Assembly (NCBI GenBank): GCA_034687125.1
Contig: JAQGBZ010000583.1
Span: forward strand, 1-29,483
Origin: Neelides folsomi
Taxonomy: Eukaryota > Arthropoda > Collembola > Neelipleona > Neelidae
Reading direction: 5' to 3'
DNA: 29,483 bases
The notes under the pieces are model-generated. The model saw only the letters and a list, made by a program, of their open reading frames with translations. It made no database searches and was not told the DNA's origin. The position numbers were made by a program, and so were the translations under genes. Shown piece by piece: positions 13,282 to 22,600 of this stretch; within the stretch, counting starts at the first letter, position 1, and every line of letters starts with the position of its first letter.

Positions 13282-13313
13282 CAATATGGGAACTGCCGAC
13301 GTTCCCCATATTG
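13282..13313. repeat. Near-perfect 12-bp inverted repeat (hairpin)
   Basis: CAATATGGGAAC (13282-13293) faces GTTCCCCATATTG (13301-13313) across a seven-base GC-rich loop, TGCCGAC. The arms are complementary except for one extra base in the right arm. It lies about 100 bp before the weak ORF at 13419. Confidence 0.65.
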
Positions 13314-13418
13314 ATTACTTTCCAACAAATAGCAAAACCACTCCAACTTTAGGTAATTATTAAAGGGCTTAACTCTTGAATAACTTTTGTTTCTTCCAAT
13401 ATTCCATCAGATAATAAA

Positions 13419-13685
13419 ATGAGGAGGAAGACGAGAGTTTTGGAGGAGCTGAAGAAGAGAAATTACGTGCCGATTAATTGCCATCCTCAACTTCTCACAT
13501 CTCTTGTCAGAGATTTAATTTCCCAAACTTTCCTTCGAGTTCATCAAAGTGCCGACTCTCTGATGAACGCAAAAGATTTCAGTTTCCATTTATTTGACCA
13601 ATTCTCCTTGGTTCCTCCTACAAACTTCCCCGATGGTGTGGAATGCAACCATTTCTCAATTGAGCAGAGCGGTTCAAAAATTTAA
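13419..13685 (+). CDS. Weak hypothetical ORF, 88 residues
   Basis: The frame runs from ATG (context AAAATGAGG) to TAA and is less AT-biased than its surroundings. The product starts basic (MRRKTRVLEELKKR) and has no membrane segment, signal peptide or family motif that I recognise. No flanking splice signals stand out. It may be a chance frame in a moderately GC-rich patch, a remnant, or an exon of an unrecognised gene. I favour chance. Confidence 0.18.
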   Translation: MRRKTRVLEELKKRNYVPINCHPQLLTSLVRDLISQTFLRVHQSADSLMNAKDFSFHLFDQFSLVPPTNFPDGVECNHFSIEQSGSKI

Positions 13686-14214
13686 TATTTTCAATATTTG
13701 AAAGAGGAACGACTTTGAAGAAAACTAATTTACACAGTGAGTCTATTCCTAATGAAATTTTAAACCTGATTAAAAGTTCTACTTCACATATGGATGGGCA
13801 TAAGCATTTATAAAGTAATTATCTAACTACAAAACCACCCAAACAAATTCTAGAATCTACAGCTAACTTTAACTTCGGAACATGTAAAGCAATTATTTCC
13901 TCATTAAACTTACAAGAATTTGACTAATTTAATATGAAATTCTTTGACTAACAACTCTAACAAGTATGGAACACACAAGTTTTAAATATTCTTAATTGGA
14001 CCTAATAATAAAGGGAATCTAATTAACGTCCTATCTACGTCATCCGTTGAGAAAACGAGGAGATATATTTTGTAAGTTGTATTAAAAGGGATATGATTAA
14101 ATAGATGTACCAAGTGAGAAATTACTTTTGATTAAAAAGTAACGGAGTCATTTTAAAAAGTGATTTTTTTCGATGAAATTGATGATAAATCTCCTGGGTT
14201 TATATTTTCGAGCT

Positions 14215-14414
14215 TTAATAGTCGCTTGGGCATTCTGGAGGATTGAAGTAGCCAAAGATATTGAGTTCATACAGACTTGCAAAGATCATGAAAAAGAAAT
14301 ACCAAATCATGAGAATTATCCCATACTTCTTATCCAACTTCCATCCATTGTAATGAGTGACAATGAGGAGAAACGCGACGGTCGAAAGAAGGGAGAAAGT
14401 CGAGTAGGTAAGAC
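14215..14414 (-). CDS. NCKX exon 8: last TM helices and C-terminus
   Basis: The acceptor TTCTTAG ends at 14415. It encodes G526 to Y591 and the TAA at 14217-14215. [12 protein letters not shown] between the last two helices and the ending NPPECPSDY support the NCKX3/4 assignment. Confidence 0.9.
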
Positions 14415-17400
14415 CTAAGAAACAAATATAATTTAATGGATCAACTTAAATAAACCAACAATGCTTAGCACCATTCTCTTGGGAAATCACCTTTGCTAAT
14501 AACTTTCACGGACTTCCCAGGACTCACGATGACAGTTGAGAGAAACCAAGGAAGGCCCAAGCAAACAAGGATGTCAAAAACATTGGAGCCAACAGCATTG
14601 GAAACTGCCATGTCCCCAAACCCTGTAAATTAATTTTAATTAATATTTGGTCGTTTTGGTCAACTTTGGTGATTTTCATTACAGAACTAATTTCTCTACC
14701 TTCTTTGATGACAGCTAGGGAAGAAAGAGCGTCTGGAACTGAAACTCCTGCAGCGACGAATGTCAATCCCATTACGGTGTCAGGAATGCCAACAGTGAAG
14801 CCTGGAATGATCAATTTGTTTGTTTAGATAAGTACTTTGTTGAAAAGCTTTAATTATTTGTATAATGAATATAACAGAGCATCGTTTCTTTAAATATAAT
14901 CATTTAAAATCTGATCTCAATTGAGCCAAACAACCACAATGAAATATTGAAATGAAGTTAATCCTCATAATACATTTAACCGGAAAATCAATAATGGATT
15001 TTATTCATGGAGTAATAATATGAATGAATTGATGTAAAGACTCTGTGAGTTTATAATATTAGTATATGTATCTTAAATGTAATATGTATCAGTATATAAT
15101 ATAATGGTCAGGTAAGTACCAAACATATCTCTACGTTATTTTACATCTTTCTTCACAGATGAGTTGAAAATTGTTGAAGGGAAATCTGGTTTTTAAATTG
15201 AATAATTCAATTTATTTCCTTTCTCTTCATCCAGTTTGTATAAATGGTCTCGTCAAATCACCAAAATAGATATAAGGAACATTGAATTATTCAGGGACTC
15301 AAATCGAATAAAGAACTCCTTCGGAATCTCAAAGTTTGAATTGGGAAATTGCAGAAAACTCTTTGTAGCGGATGTTCCTACAATGAGCGGATTGGGAATC
15401 TCGGAGGGAAAATGTGCAACTTTGGTTGTAGAGATGGGAGCGTGGGAAAGTTTTCGAGAGCTCTAACTCTTTTACTCACCAATGACCGTGATCATCCAGA
15501 CCATGAAGTAGGAAAAGACGGCGATCCAAACCATGGCCATTGTAAATGTGACCATGTACCATGACTTCCAAGTCTCGATGCGACAGTCCGGGACAGTGTA
15601 ATAGAAAAGGTAGACGAGAGGGAGTGAGGCCTTCCAAACCACCATCTTCAGCCCAGACTCAGCGGGTGGATCAAATTGGGACAAAATCGATTTCTGCTCT
15701 GGCGCTACCTTCTTCCCTTCTTCGGATGTCTCCAATGGCCCTGCATTTGACCCCGTATGCTTCTCTCCTATTTATCATCAAAATCATCAGAGATTCAAAT
15801 TCAAAAATATCCCAAGAGTATCAAAAGACACGAAGGTCTGTTTGCATATTCATAAATAAATAATAAATGTCCTACAACTTTCTCCTAACTTTCAGACACA
15901 TTTTAATGCTAAAATCTCCCTTCACTTATCTATGCACATAATTTTACTCACCATTAAAAAGATTTGTTGTTTTAAAAAACCTTCATAACTCAAATTGAGC
16001 AATTAAAGTAAAAAATTTTAATCAGTGAATGAAATTTTAATGAAATAATTTAATTTGTAAATTTTAATTGACCAAATAATTAGAATAATGTTGAGTTATT
16101 ACCTCCGTAATCCGTAGAGTTGTAAACTTGTTGAAATGCTCCTTGTTCGCCTAAATTCACACCTCCGGCCTCTTGGGTGTTTTTGGGCCCGTTGGGGTCA
16201 GATGAGATTGTTTTATATGTGACGAGATGGGAATTTTCTCCTTGGGGAACTGTTGGTTGTTTAGTTGGCACTGCATGGATTGGAAGCGGAATGGGCAGAG
16301 TGTGAGCCCACGCTTCAAGTACTTCATTCATGTACATGACATAACAATAGACGCCGTACAGGAGCAAAAGAATGATCGACTCATACCTTGAAATATAATG
16401 AAAAATAATTATTCATTCTTTACTAATGTTGATATTGATGTATATATTTTAACTTTACCATTCAATGCTCTCGTCAGCAATTGTTCCAAGGAGGGCCAGG
16501 ATGCTCACCATGTAAAAAAAGCAATCTCTGACGAGTGGCCACCAATTTAGATAGAGAACCGTTGGTGTAAGAAGCCCACAAAGACTGATGACAAACATAA
16601 TGTTGAACACTGCTGAGCCTATAACACCGCTCACGCCGATGTCATCCTATAATGATTGACATTACTTTTCAAATATTTCCGCCTTTTAGTAACATGGGAT
16701 ATTTAATGAAGCTTAATATTAAATAATTACAACACAATAGGATCAACTTTGTTCATTTTGTTTATGCTAATACATTGGCCAAAATAATCTGATTTGAATA
16801 ATCCTCTCATTTTTAAAAATGTTGAGCAATTAAATTATTAAAAAAAACTTTCTAAGTTTATAAATGTTTCCGTCTTGTTAGAAACAGTCGAGATTAAATG
16901 CTCAAATAGGATTGCGGGATAAATTTTCAATTAATTGAAAGGCATTAAAATGATTCCTACAATTTTTCTTTTGTTAGGATAAAGAAAAGATAAAAGTTTG
17001 AACAAGAAGGTTATAAAATGGGACTATGTAATTAAAGAGAATCCTTAAGAATTTTCAATAGTAAAATCCACAGATCTAAACGATTGAGATAAAAGCTTTT
17101 TTCAATTCCCTAAAAAGTCCTTGAAATTGAACCCTGAGGAAATACATTTAGCTAACATTAAGTTGAATATACCTAGCCAAATATTCAAATACGTATGTTA
17201 AGTCAAAGTCAGAATTTCAAAGGTTTTCAGAATTTAATTTTTCCTCAACTAATTCAACTAGTCACAAATCTGATATGATAATAATTAGTCAAGATTAATA
17301 TTTAATTAAATATAATATATATTTATTGCTTTTGACTATAAATTCCAATTGGTTTAATAAGATTTAGAGGAAGAATCGTCTAATTGTTGAATCAAAAAGA

Positions 17401-18167
17401 GAGGACTTAAGCAAACAATTGATTTTATAGCAACTAAAAGTTATCTCTAGCTGAATTTAAATTTTTAAGGTTCATATGAATCTGGTTTTACTTTTGCAAC
17501 AAAAACGCCAATGAGTGCAGTTGCCAATTCTGGGGCTGATGATCCAGCTGCCATAAAAGTCGCACCAGCAACATCCGGAGATATCTTCAAAACTGAGCAT
17601 AAAACATTTTATAAATTCCGGAATGAAAACTCCCTCTGAATTTGAATAAAACTGTAAATGAGGGAATTGATAAAAAAGGTGGCAACCTTCACACATGATG
17701 TCTAAAGAAGGGACGAAAAACTCGTCACAAATGACTGCGAGGGCGAGGAATGTGTATGCTGTTGCAGTTACGTAAAACATGAAGCCTCCATACATCCTGA
17801 CCTTTTGACCCATCCAGGGTTTCGGGAACTGTTCGATGGCCGGAGTAGTGCAGCTGATGTTCCCAAATCCATCATCCTCCTCTGTTGTCAAAGGGTCGTT
17901 AGGATCAGGGGTGGGGTTGATTTTAAACTCACGGGTTTCCTGGGGTGTCATTGCGGCCTCTGTGGTGTGGTGATGGTGGGACGGCGGGTTGTGAGGTGAG
18001 TGGGTCGAGTGATGGAATCCATCGCCAGTGGACTCCTCCGACCCGCTCTCCTCCCGTTTCAAAAAACCGCCGTTTGACCGGAGAACCGAGACGACGAGGA
18101 CGAGAGAGACGACGAGGAAAAAACGTCTTTTGCCTCCTCGTCGCCCCACAACGTGTCTGCGATCCAT
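14215..18167 (-). CDS. K+-dependent Na+/Ca2+ exchanger, SLC24 (NCKX3/4-type), complete, eight exons
   Basis: Plasma-membrane antiporter that extrudes Ca2+ with K+ in exchange for Na+. Exons on the - strand are 18167-17687, 17592-17492, 16646-16459, 16386-16103, 15767-15480, 14801-14700, 14622-14491 and 14414-14215. They sum to 1776 nt, giving 591 residues, with every GT-AG junction in phase. The ATG is the first after an in-frame TGA at 18191-18189. Residues 16-30 form a signal or TM0 segment. An extracellular stretch follows with a His cluster (52-67) and an N-glycosylation site (N103-I-S). TM1 contains [14 protein letters not shown]. The alpha-1 repeat has [14 protein letters not shown] (170-183, E182) and GSAVFN. 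A short cytoplasmic loop spans about 285-390. Alpha-2 has VPD (D471) and GSNVFD (D498). By spacing, E182, D471 and D498 match E188, D548 and D575 of human NCKX2; the last is linked to K+ dependence. The C-terminus, [14 protein letters not shown], resembles NCKX3/4. V467 replaces the usual Thr. Confidence 0.93.
14491..14622 (-). CDS. NCKX exon 7: alpha-2 repeat, second half
   Basis: The acceptor is TACAG and the donor GTGATT starts at 14490. It encodes residues 482-525, including [20 protein letters not shown] with D498. Reading past the donor would reach a stop after several codons, giving a protein without its last two helices. The conserved downstream exon shows that splicing is the normal reading. 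Confidence 0.9.
14700..14801 (-). CDS. NCKX exon 6: alpha-2 repeat, first half
   Basis: The acceptor CCAG ends at 14802 and the donor GTAGAG starts at 14699. It encodes residues 448-481 plus one base of G482: [20 protein letters not shown], then D471. The Thr normally found two residues before the VPD is Val here. Confidence 0.9.
14802..15479 (-). other. NCKX intron 5 (678 bp)
   Basis: The roughly 180 bp next to the donor are less AT-rich than the rest of the intron and open in one + strand frame (15236-15466), but the translation resembles nothing I know. I see no supported feature inside. Confidence 0.75.
15480..15767 (-). CDS. NCKX exon 5: end of the loop and two TM helices before alpha-2
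   Basis: The acceptor TAAATAG ends at 15768 and the donor GTGAGT starts at 15479. It encodes residues 352-447 plus one base of G448. The TVPDCR motif and the run [15 protein letters not shown] closely match NCKX3/4-type proteins. A 335-bp intron precedes it with nothing recognisable inside. Confidence 0.9.
16103..16386 (-). CDS. NCKX exon 4: TM5 and start of the cytoplasmic loop
   Basis: The acceptor is CAAG at 16390-16387 and the donor GTAATA starts at 16102. It encodes residues 257-351 and one base of G352. A TM helix rich in Leu and Tyr (258-276) is followed by a polar, Pro- and Gln-containing loop. The loop is short compared with NCKX1/2. Confidence 0.88.
16459..16646 (-). CDS. NCKX exon 3: alpha-1 second half, next TM helices
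   Basis: Entered in phase 0 after TATAG, with donor GTAAAG at 16458. It encodes residues 195-256 and two bases of W257, including [20 protein letters not shown] and [11 protein letters not shown], both strongly conserved in SLC24 proteins. Confidence 0.9.
16647..17491 (-). other. NCKX intron 2 (845 bp)
   Basis: The longest intron of the gene. It is AT-rich with no supported exon on either strand. It separates the two halves of the alpha-1 repeat. Confidence 0.8.
17492..17592 (-). CDS. NCKX exon 2: alpha-1 repeat, first half
   Basis: The acceptor AG is at 17594-17593 and the donor GTAAAA starts at 17491. It encodes residues 161-194, from [16 protein letters not shown] through GVFVAK. E182 of the SAPE motif is the predicted Ca2+/Na+ ligand. 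The exon leaves in phase 0. Confidence 0.9.
17687..18167 (-). CDS. NCKX exon 1: start, signal/TM0, His-rich extracellular segment, TM1
   Basis: Encodes residues 1-160 plus the first base of V161. The donor is GTTGCC at 17686. The segment from residue 35 to about 120 is low in complexity, rich in His, Pro, Glu, Ser and Thr, and is the least conserved part of the protein. The Arg-rich first 15 residues followed by a Val/Leu run fit a cleaved signal or signal-anchor helix. Confidence 0.88.
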
Positions 18168-18243
18168 TCCACACCCTGTCGATTTATTTCACGCACAATA
18201 AGAACTATTCATTTGTAATTGTTTTAGAAGGGAATATTTATGA

Positions 18244-18250
18244 CTTTATA
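18244..18250 (-). promoter_or_regulatory. Candidate TATA box for the exchanger gene
   Basis: TATAAAG reads toward the gene 77 bp before the ATG, which would allow a start site near 18215-18220 and a 5' UTR of about 50 nt. AT-rich DNA produces such words by chance, and a 5' UTR intron cannot be excluded. Confidence 0.25.
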
Positions 18251-19381
18251 ACTTATGAATGACTATGACTTATGAGCGAATGAGTCAAACCACAAAATGA
18301 AATGAAGCATCGCTTTTCACATACTTAATAACAATCTGCGATTTTTGTATGTTATATGTAATTTGTTATTTATTTTATAAAATAATAACTAGGAATGCTC
18401 TACATTGTAAATATATAAATTTATAAAATGCATTATAATATGCTCGATTTGAGATAAGATATATAAATATGAATTAGTTTCTTAATGTTTTATGGGTATT
18501 ATGATGAGGATAAATGGGATAAATCCAGATAACAAAAAGCTTTTGCTTATGGAAAAAGTCAAAAGCCGAAGTTGGATGGGAATATCATGTTCCGAATATT
18601 CCCTTTCATCTCTTCATCCCTCAGAGTTTCAAATTATAAATCCCAACATTGAACAGGAGAACTATGAGGATGATTACATTCGATATCCGAGTTAACGCAA
18701 ACATCTTCCTAGATCTTTTATAACTATAAATAATACATACAATTGAATGCCTATTGGTATAGCTACATAAATGGTTTGTTTACTCAATTTCCCCTTTATA
18801 TTCTTCCTTGCGGAATGCTTTTTGATCGATCATATTTCTCTATTCGACTTTCTCTGCTTACTATACCGTCTGTACATACTTACATTAAATACACAAAATT
18901 ACATTTACATTTATAATATACATACATAATTATGTTTAAGAATTGGTTTGTGAAATCAAGTTGCTCTAGGTATATGCATTGTAAACGATCTTATCCTAAT
19001 TTCCTAATGTAAAGCCAAATTTAATAAAACATTAATTGTAAGCTGTTTACATTTTACGGATATTTACAGTGCTTGCTTCTACAAAGAGTTCTCTGTGTAA
19101 TGAATACAGTAACGTACATACAACAAAGAACGTTTTACCAAGACATTTTACACTCTTAATTCGCTGATAATACTTTATCGTACTTTATTCACTTGCTAAG
19201 TTGGCATAACAACATAAATTGTGCGATTTTAGTCAATAAGACATGATCTTACATTAGACATCACTTAATATGGAAGTATAATGAAATTCCATTCCCATTC
19301 TGTTATTGTTTAATTAATTGAAATTTAATATTAAATACACTTACTGCCAATTGTAAGTTTGGGACAAATAATATATTTATT
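18251..19381. other. AT-rich flank upstream of the exchanger; no supported gene
   Basis: Probably contains the exchanger promoter on the - strand. The + strand frame at 18492-18695 (67 codons) has no family resemblance and no splice context, so I do not support it as a gene. Confidence 0.5.
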
Positions 19382-19431
19382 TATCCTACATAGTACTAAC
19401 ATACTATTATGAGGGATTCCTCACGCAGAGT

Positions 19432-19530
19432 GCGATAAAAAGTAAGGGTCGGACGAAAATCGAACCCACAATCGACATTTCCGGTGCCGCGACCTACTCC
19501 CTTTGGTCAACCGAGCCTACTCCTTATCGC
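19432..19530. repeat. 13-bp inverted repeat extending the tRNA-like acceptor stem
   Basis: On the - strand GCGATAAGGAGTA precedes the tRNA-like core and TTACTTTTTATCGC follows it. They pair over 13 positions (two as G-T), with one bulged T next to the acceptor stem, making a stem of about 20 bp in all. A genomic tRNA does not normally have this. Confidence 0.75.
19446..19517 (-). tRNA. tRNA-like sequence (72 nt), anticodon-position GGA; probably pseudogene or element core
   Basis: Read on the - strand it folds as a cloverleaf. The acceptor GGCTCGG pairs with CCGACCC at six of seven positions. The D stem GACC pairs with GGTC around a loop containing GGG. The anticodon stem CGGCA pairs with TGTCG around CCGGAAA, placing GGA at the anticodon. 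A three-base variable region follows, then a T loop TTCGATT inside a B-box-like GGTTCGATT. Against a working tRNA: the T stem is mostly wobble pairs, position 33 is C rather than T, and a GGA (Ser) anticodon would need a long variable arm that is absent. A T5 tract just downstream could end Pol III transcription. Confidence 0.55.
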
Positions 19531-19653
19531 GCCCCGCTTTGATCAGGGATATGATGCAGCTAAATAGAGATGCAAGAGGCTCTAATTATGCACGGCGAGG
19601 CTCCGACCGTCTTGTGAGGACTGCGCATCCTCACACTATACATATCCTACATA

Positions 19654-22600
19654 CTAAAGTATAAATTATGAATAAGGTATGTATGTAATGTTTAGGAATA
19701 TAAATGAACGAGAACATTTATTACTGACGTTTAATAAGGTTAAAATAACTGACAAGATTGTGAGATTTAACAAAGTTAGACTAATCAGAAAATGTTTCTA
19801 GATAGTTTCGATTTCATATTAAAACTTCAGTGCATGTAAGCTATTTTGTATTTATTTGGAATAATTCCAAAAGTTTTCGATCATTTCGTTTATAAAAAGT
19901 AATACATACATACATTTGTATTGACTAAATGGCTTTCCATTTCCTCGTATTACATGAATAACTTGTCATTTGAATCATGACATTATAAAGGTAAAAAAAG
20001 ACTTAATTTAATTAAGATGTACGTTAACATTTCCTAACTTAAAATAAACGAAAATAAGAAGATAAGAGAAATAATCTATTGAATTTTATAACATAAAAGG
20101 GTATTTCCCTGGCTCTTTTGACAAGATTTTTAATCAAAAATGTATATGGAAACATGAAAATGGAAATGTTTATTAAAAACTTTAGGAGCGGTAAGAAGAA
20201 CATGATAAGATATAAAAATCTAAAGTTTATTTGAGTATATAAGGATGAATGAGAATGGTATGAAATATGTGTGTATAATAAGGATCATATACATTGGGTA
20301 TGTCGAGGGATTGAATTTCGATGCAGGATTGTTTGGTTTGCTCTTTTCCCCAAGGTTTATCAAAAGAATCCCAGCCAAACGGCAGCCGAGCTAATAAGGT
20401 TTAATTTCAAAAGAGATGAGCTTCGGAAACTGAGCATGGGGCGAGGTCTTCTTTAATCCTCGTCGATCCCTCCAAGAAAAGGCTACTAGACCTAATTATT
20501 AATTCTCTCTCTTCTCCTCATCAATTTTTCCCAATGGAGGGTAAGTGAGTCCAAACACTCCGTTAATTTGAGAAATCTGAAGCGATAATGAAGATCCTTC
20601 CCTTTGAAGTCCATCAATTTAAACTCTGTTGAATTATTTTTCCAGAGTCCTAGACGTGTTTCCTCGTTTAAGGAAAAATAAATGGAGAGGTGAAAGGAGG
20701 AATTATGAGACTGATTAGTTGCGACTTGGAGTTCGTTCTACGTAGTTAAGAGGAAAGAGCAGTTCTCATTTCATTAGGGAAGGATGAGGATCTCTCAGAC
20801 AGTTCCTTCTGGCTAATTGAAAAGTGGGACGTTGGGAGACAATGTGGGAGTGGAGTCATTTCCTCCAAAGACCGAACTGGGTCAGCTTATTCGGGGAGCG
20901 CCAAGCGGCGCCAGGGAGTCTGGAGACCGAGAAACCCTGCTGGATAAATCTTAAATATCTATCTCAATCGGAGGGATGTGTAATGGGGTGGTTTGGGAAG
21001 TTCTGCTCTCGTCCATGATCATGGCGGGGGAAGAATAAAAGTGTCCTATCCTACATAGGAACACACAGGACCTAAAGGGAACGATCGATCCACGCCCGCC
21101 CGAGATTTTTCCCAAACGCCGACCCTTCCCTTTTGAAACACTTTACGTTTAAAATCATCACCACGCTCCCCATCGATCCCACAACCGAGCAATAATTGCA
21201 AAGCCTCATCCCTAAACTTGATTTCTATTCAACAGAAGAACAACTCGGGAGTTGCAAATTCCTAGTGAAATGATAAAACCACTTCAAGTCAAATTTCAAT
21301 CATCCTTCCTTTTATATTTTAATTAAGTGGAAATTCATACCAGTTCCCCATTAATATTTCTCGTTAAAGGACCATTATGGACTTATATTCTAATCATTTA
21401 TATGTATCTTCCAATTTTAAAAATCAATGTCATCTTTCACATCTTCTATCTCAATTTAATATTAATTAGTCCTTTCAAAAATTTCCAACAAATTAATAAT
21501 TACTTTTCTTATACAATTTAGTATTATTAGTACATCAAATTTATTTTCCAAAATTCAAATACTCAACTGCGCATCAAACAAATTATATTTCAAGAAAAGT
21601 TGAGAAACCGATTCAAAACTTTGATTACCTTTTATATGGTACAGAGTATTATTTGAATAAAAGCTATAGACGAGAAACAATTTCAAGATAAATAGTTCTT
21701 CATACCTATGGTAGGAATAGGTATGTTGTGTTTATGTATAATATTTGCTTTTGATTTTGATTTAAACAATCGTCTTATAAAAATACAAGGTCGGTCCAAT
21801 TTTTTATTCCAACAAGTTCTGGAAGAAATTAATTAGTAAGTGAAGGGAAAGCTTACAATTGAAAATACATGAAAACCATGATCACTTACTGATTCCTCAA
21901 CAGCTCAAGTTAAAACTCTTTCTTAATAATAGTTAATTAATACAACATACTGTACACGTACGGGTGCGTATATAAGTACATACTTGTAATTCATATATTT
22001 TTAAATATAAAAATGTTACAACAAGGTAACTACAAACTTATAGTATATACAGCTTCTACCTATTATTATAATTTCTACTATGTATGGTGTAACTGTATTC
22101 AGAGTAACTCCAGTGTTAGTGTGAAAAGAACAAATAGTTTAAGAATAGGGAAAAGTATAATGAGAGGAGGGAAAAGATTTGAAAGAAGAGGATTTGAAAG
22201 AGGTTTAATACAAGCCTTCTTAGACCGACTTTTCAGAGGAAACAGTTTGAGTTTCTCATAAGGAGCGAGTAGGTGAAAGTATTCGCCTTCAATTTAATCC
22301 AACTCTCTTCAAGATGGGATTATTTGGGTGGGCCATGCCATGATACGTTGGATGTAACCAAGAAAGGGTTACTCCTGCCCAAAGAATAAGCAGTGTGAGA
22401 GTTCTCATATGGGACATGTGACACATTCCTGGATTTGATCAAACTTACCGTTAAACCTCACATCGCTCAAATCTTGGTGTTGTCTCTTAATCTAACAGAT
22501 CAAACATATTATTATAAATAATTATATAACTAAACCACTTAACAAATGTATAAGAATCATAATTACATGTATCATACAATACTTAAGTACTTAAGTACAA

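Larger units (their letters stand above)
5837..14214. other. Gene-poor, very AT-rich intergenic spacer
   Basis: About 8.4 kb between two convergent genes. The left end must include the receptor 3' UTR; AATAAA occurs at 6349-6354 and 6431-6436, either of which could be a polyadenylation signal, although such words are common by chance here. The right end must hold the exchanger 3' UTR. I found no second set of receptor 3' exons, no transposase-like frame and no structural RNA. The few open frames (for example 11343-11570, 12835-13038) are low-complexity Ile/Tyr/Asn-rich translations of AT-rich DNA. Inverted repeats and one weak ORF are listed separately. Confidence 0.65.
19393..19642 (-). mobile_element. 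Compact foldback element with tRNA-like core; possible SINE-like or non-autonomous element
   Basis: About 250 bp, much richer in GC and CpG than its flanks. It holds the tRNA-like core described separately. Short hairpins sit near both ends: TGAGG/CCTCA at 19410-19423 and TGTGAGGA/TCCTCACA at 19613-19635. An 11-bp direct repeat TATCCTACATA flanks it (19382-19392 and 19643-19653) and could be a target-site duplication, although the same word also occurs at 21047-21057, which weakens that reading. An alternative is a degraded tRNA gene with unrelated flank. Confidence 0.45.

Noticed and set aside
14461..14490. Alternative exchanger end by reading through the exon 7 donor to a nearby TAA
   Set aside because: It would delete the last conserved helices, while a correctly phased exon 8 with clear NCKX homology lies 76 bp further on.
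17929..18262. Frames opposite or alongside exchanger exon 1 (+ 17945-18262, - 17929-18174)
   Set aside because: Arg- and Pro-rich translations of the same low-complexity DNA; the exon 1 frame is fixed by its conserved TM1 and in-phase splicing.
19446..19517. Functional tRNA-Ser(GGA)
   Set aside because: No long variable arm, C at position 33, and a T stem made mostly of wobble pairs; a tRNA-like or pseudogene call fits better.
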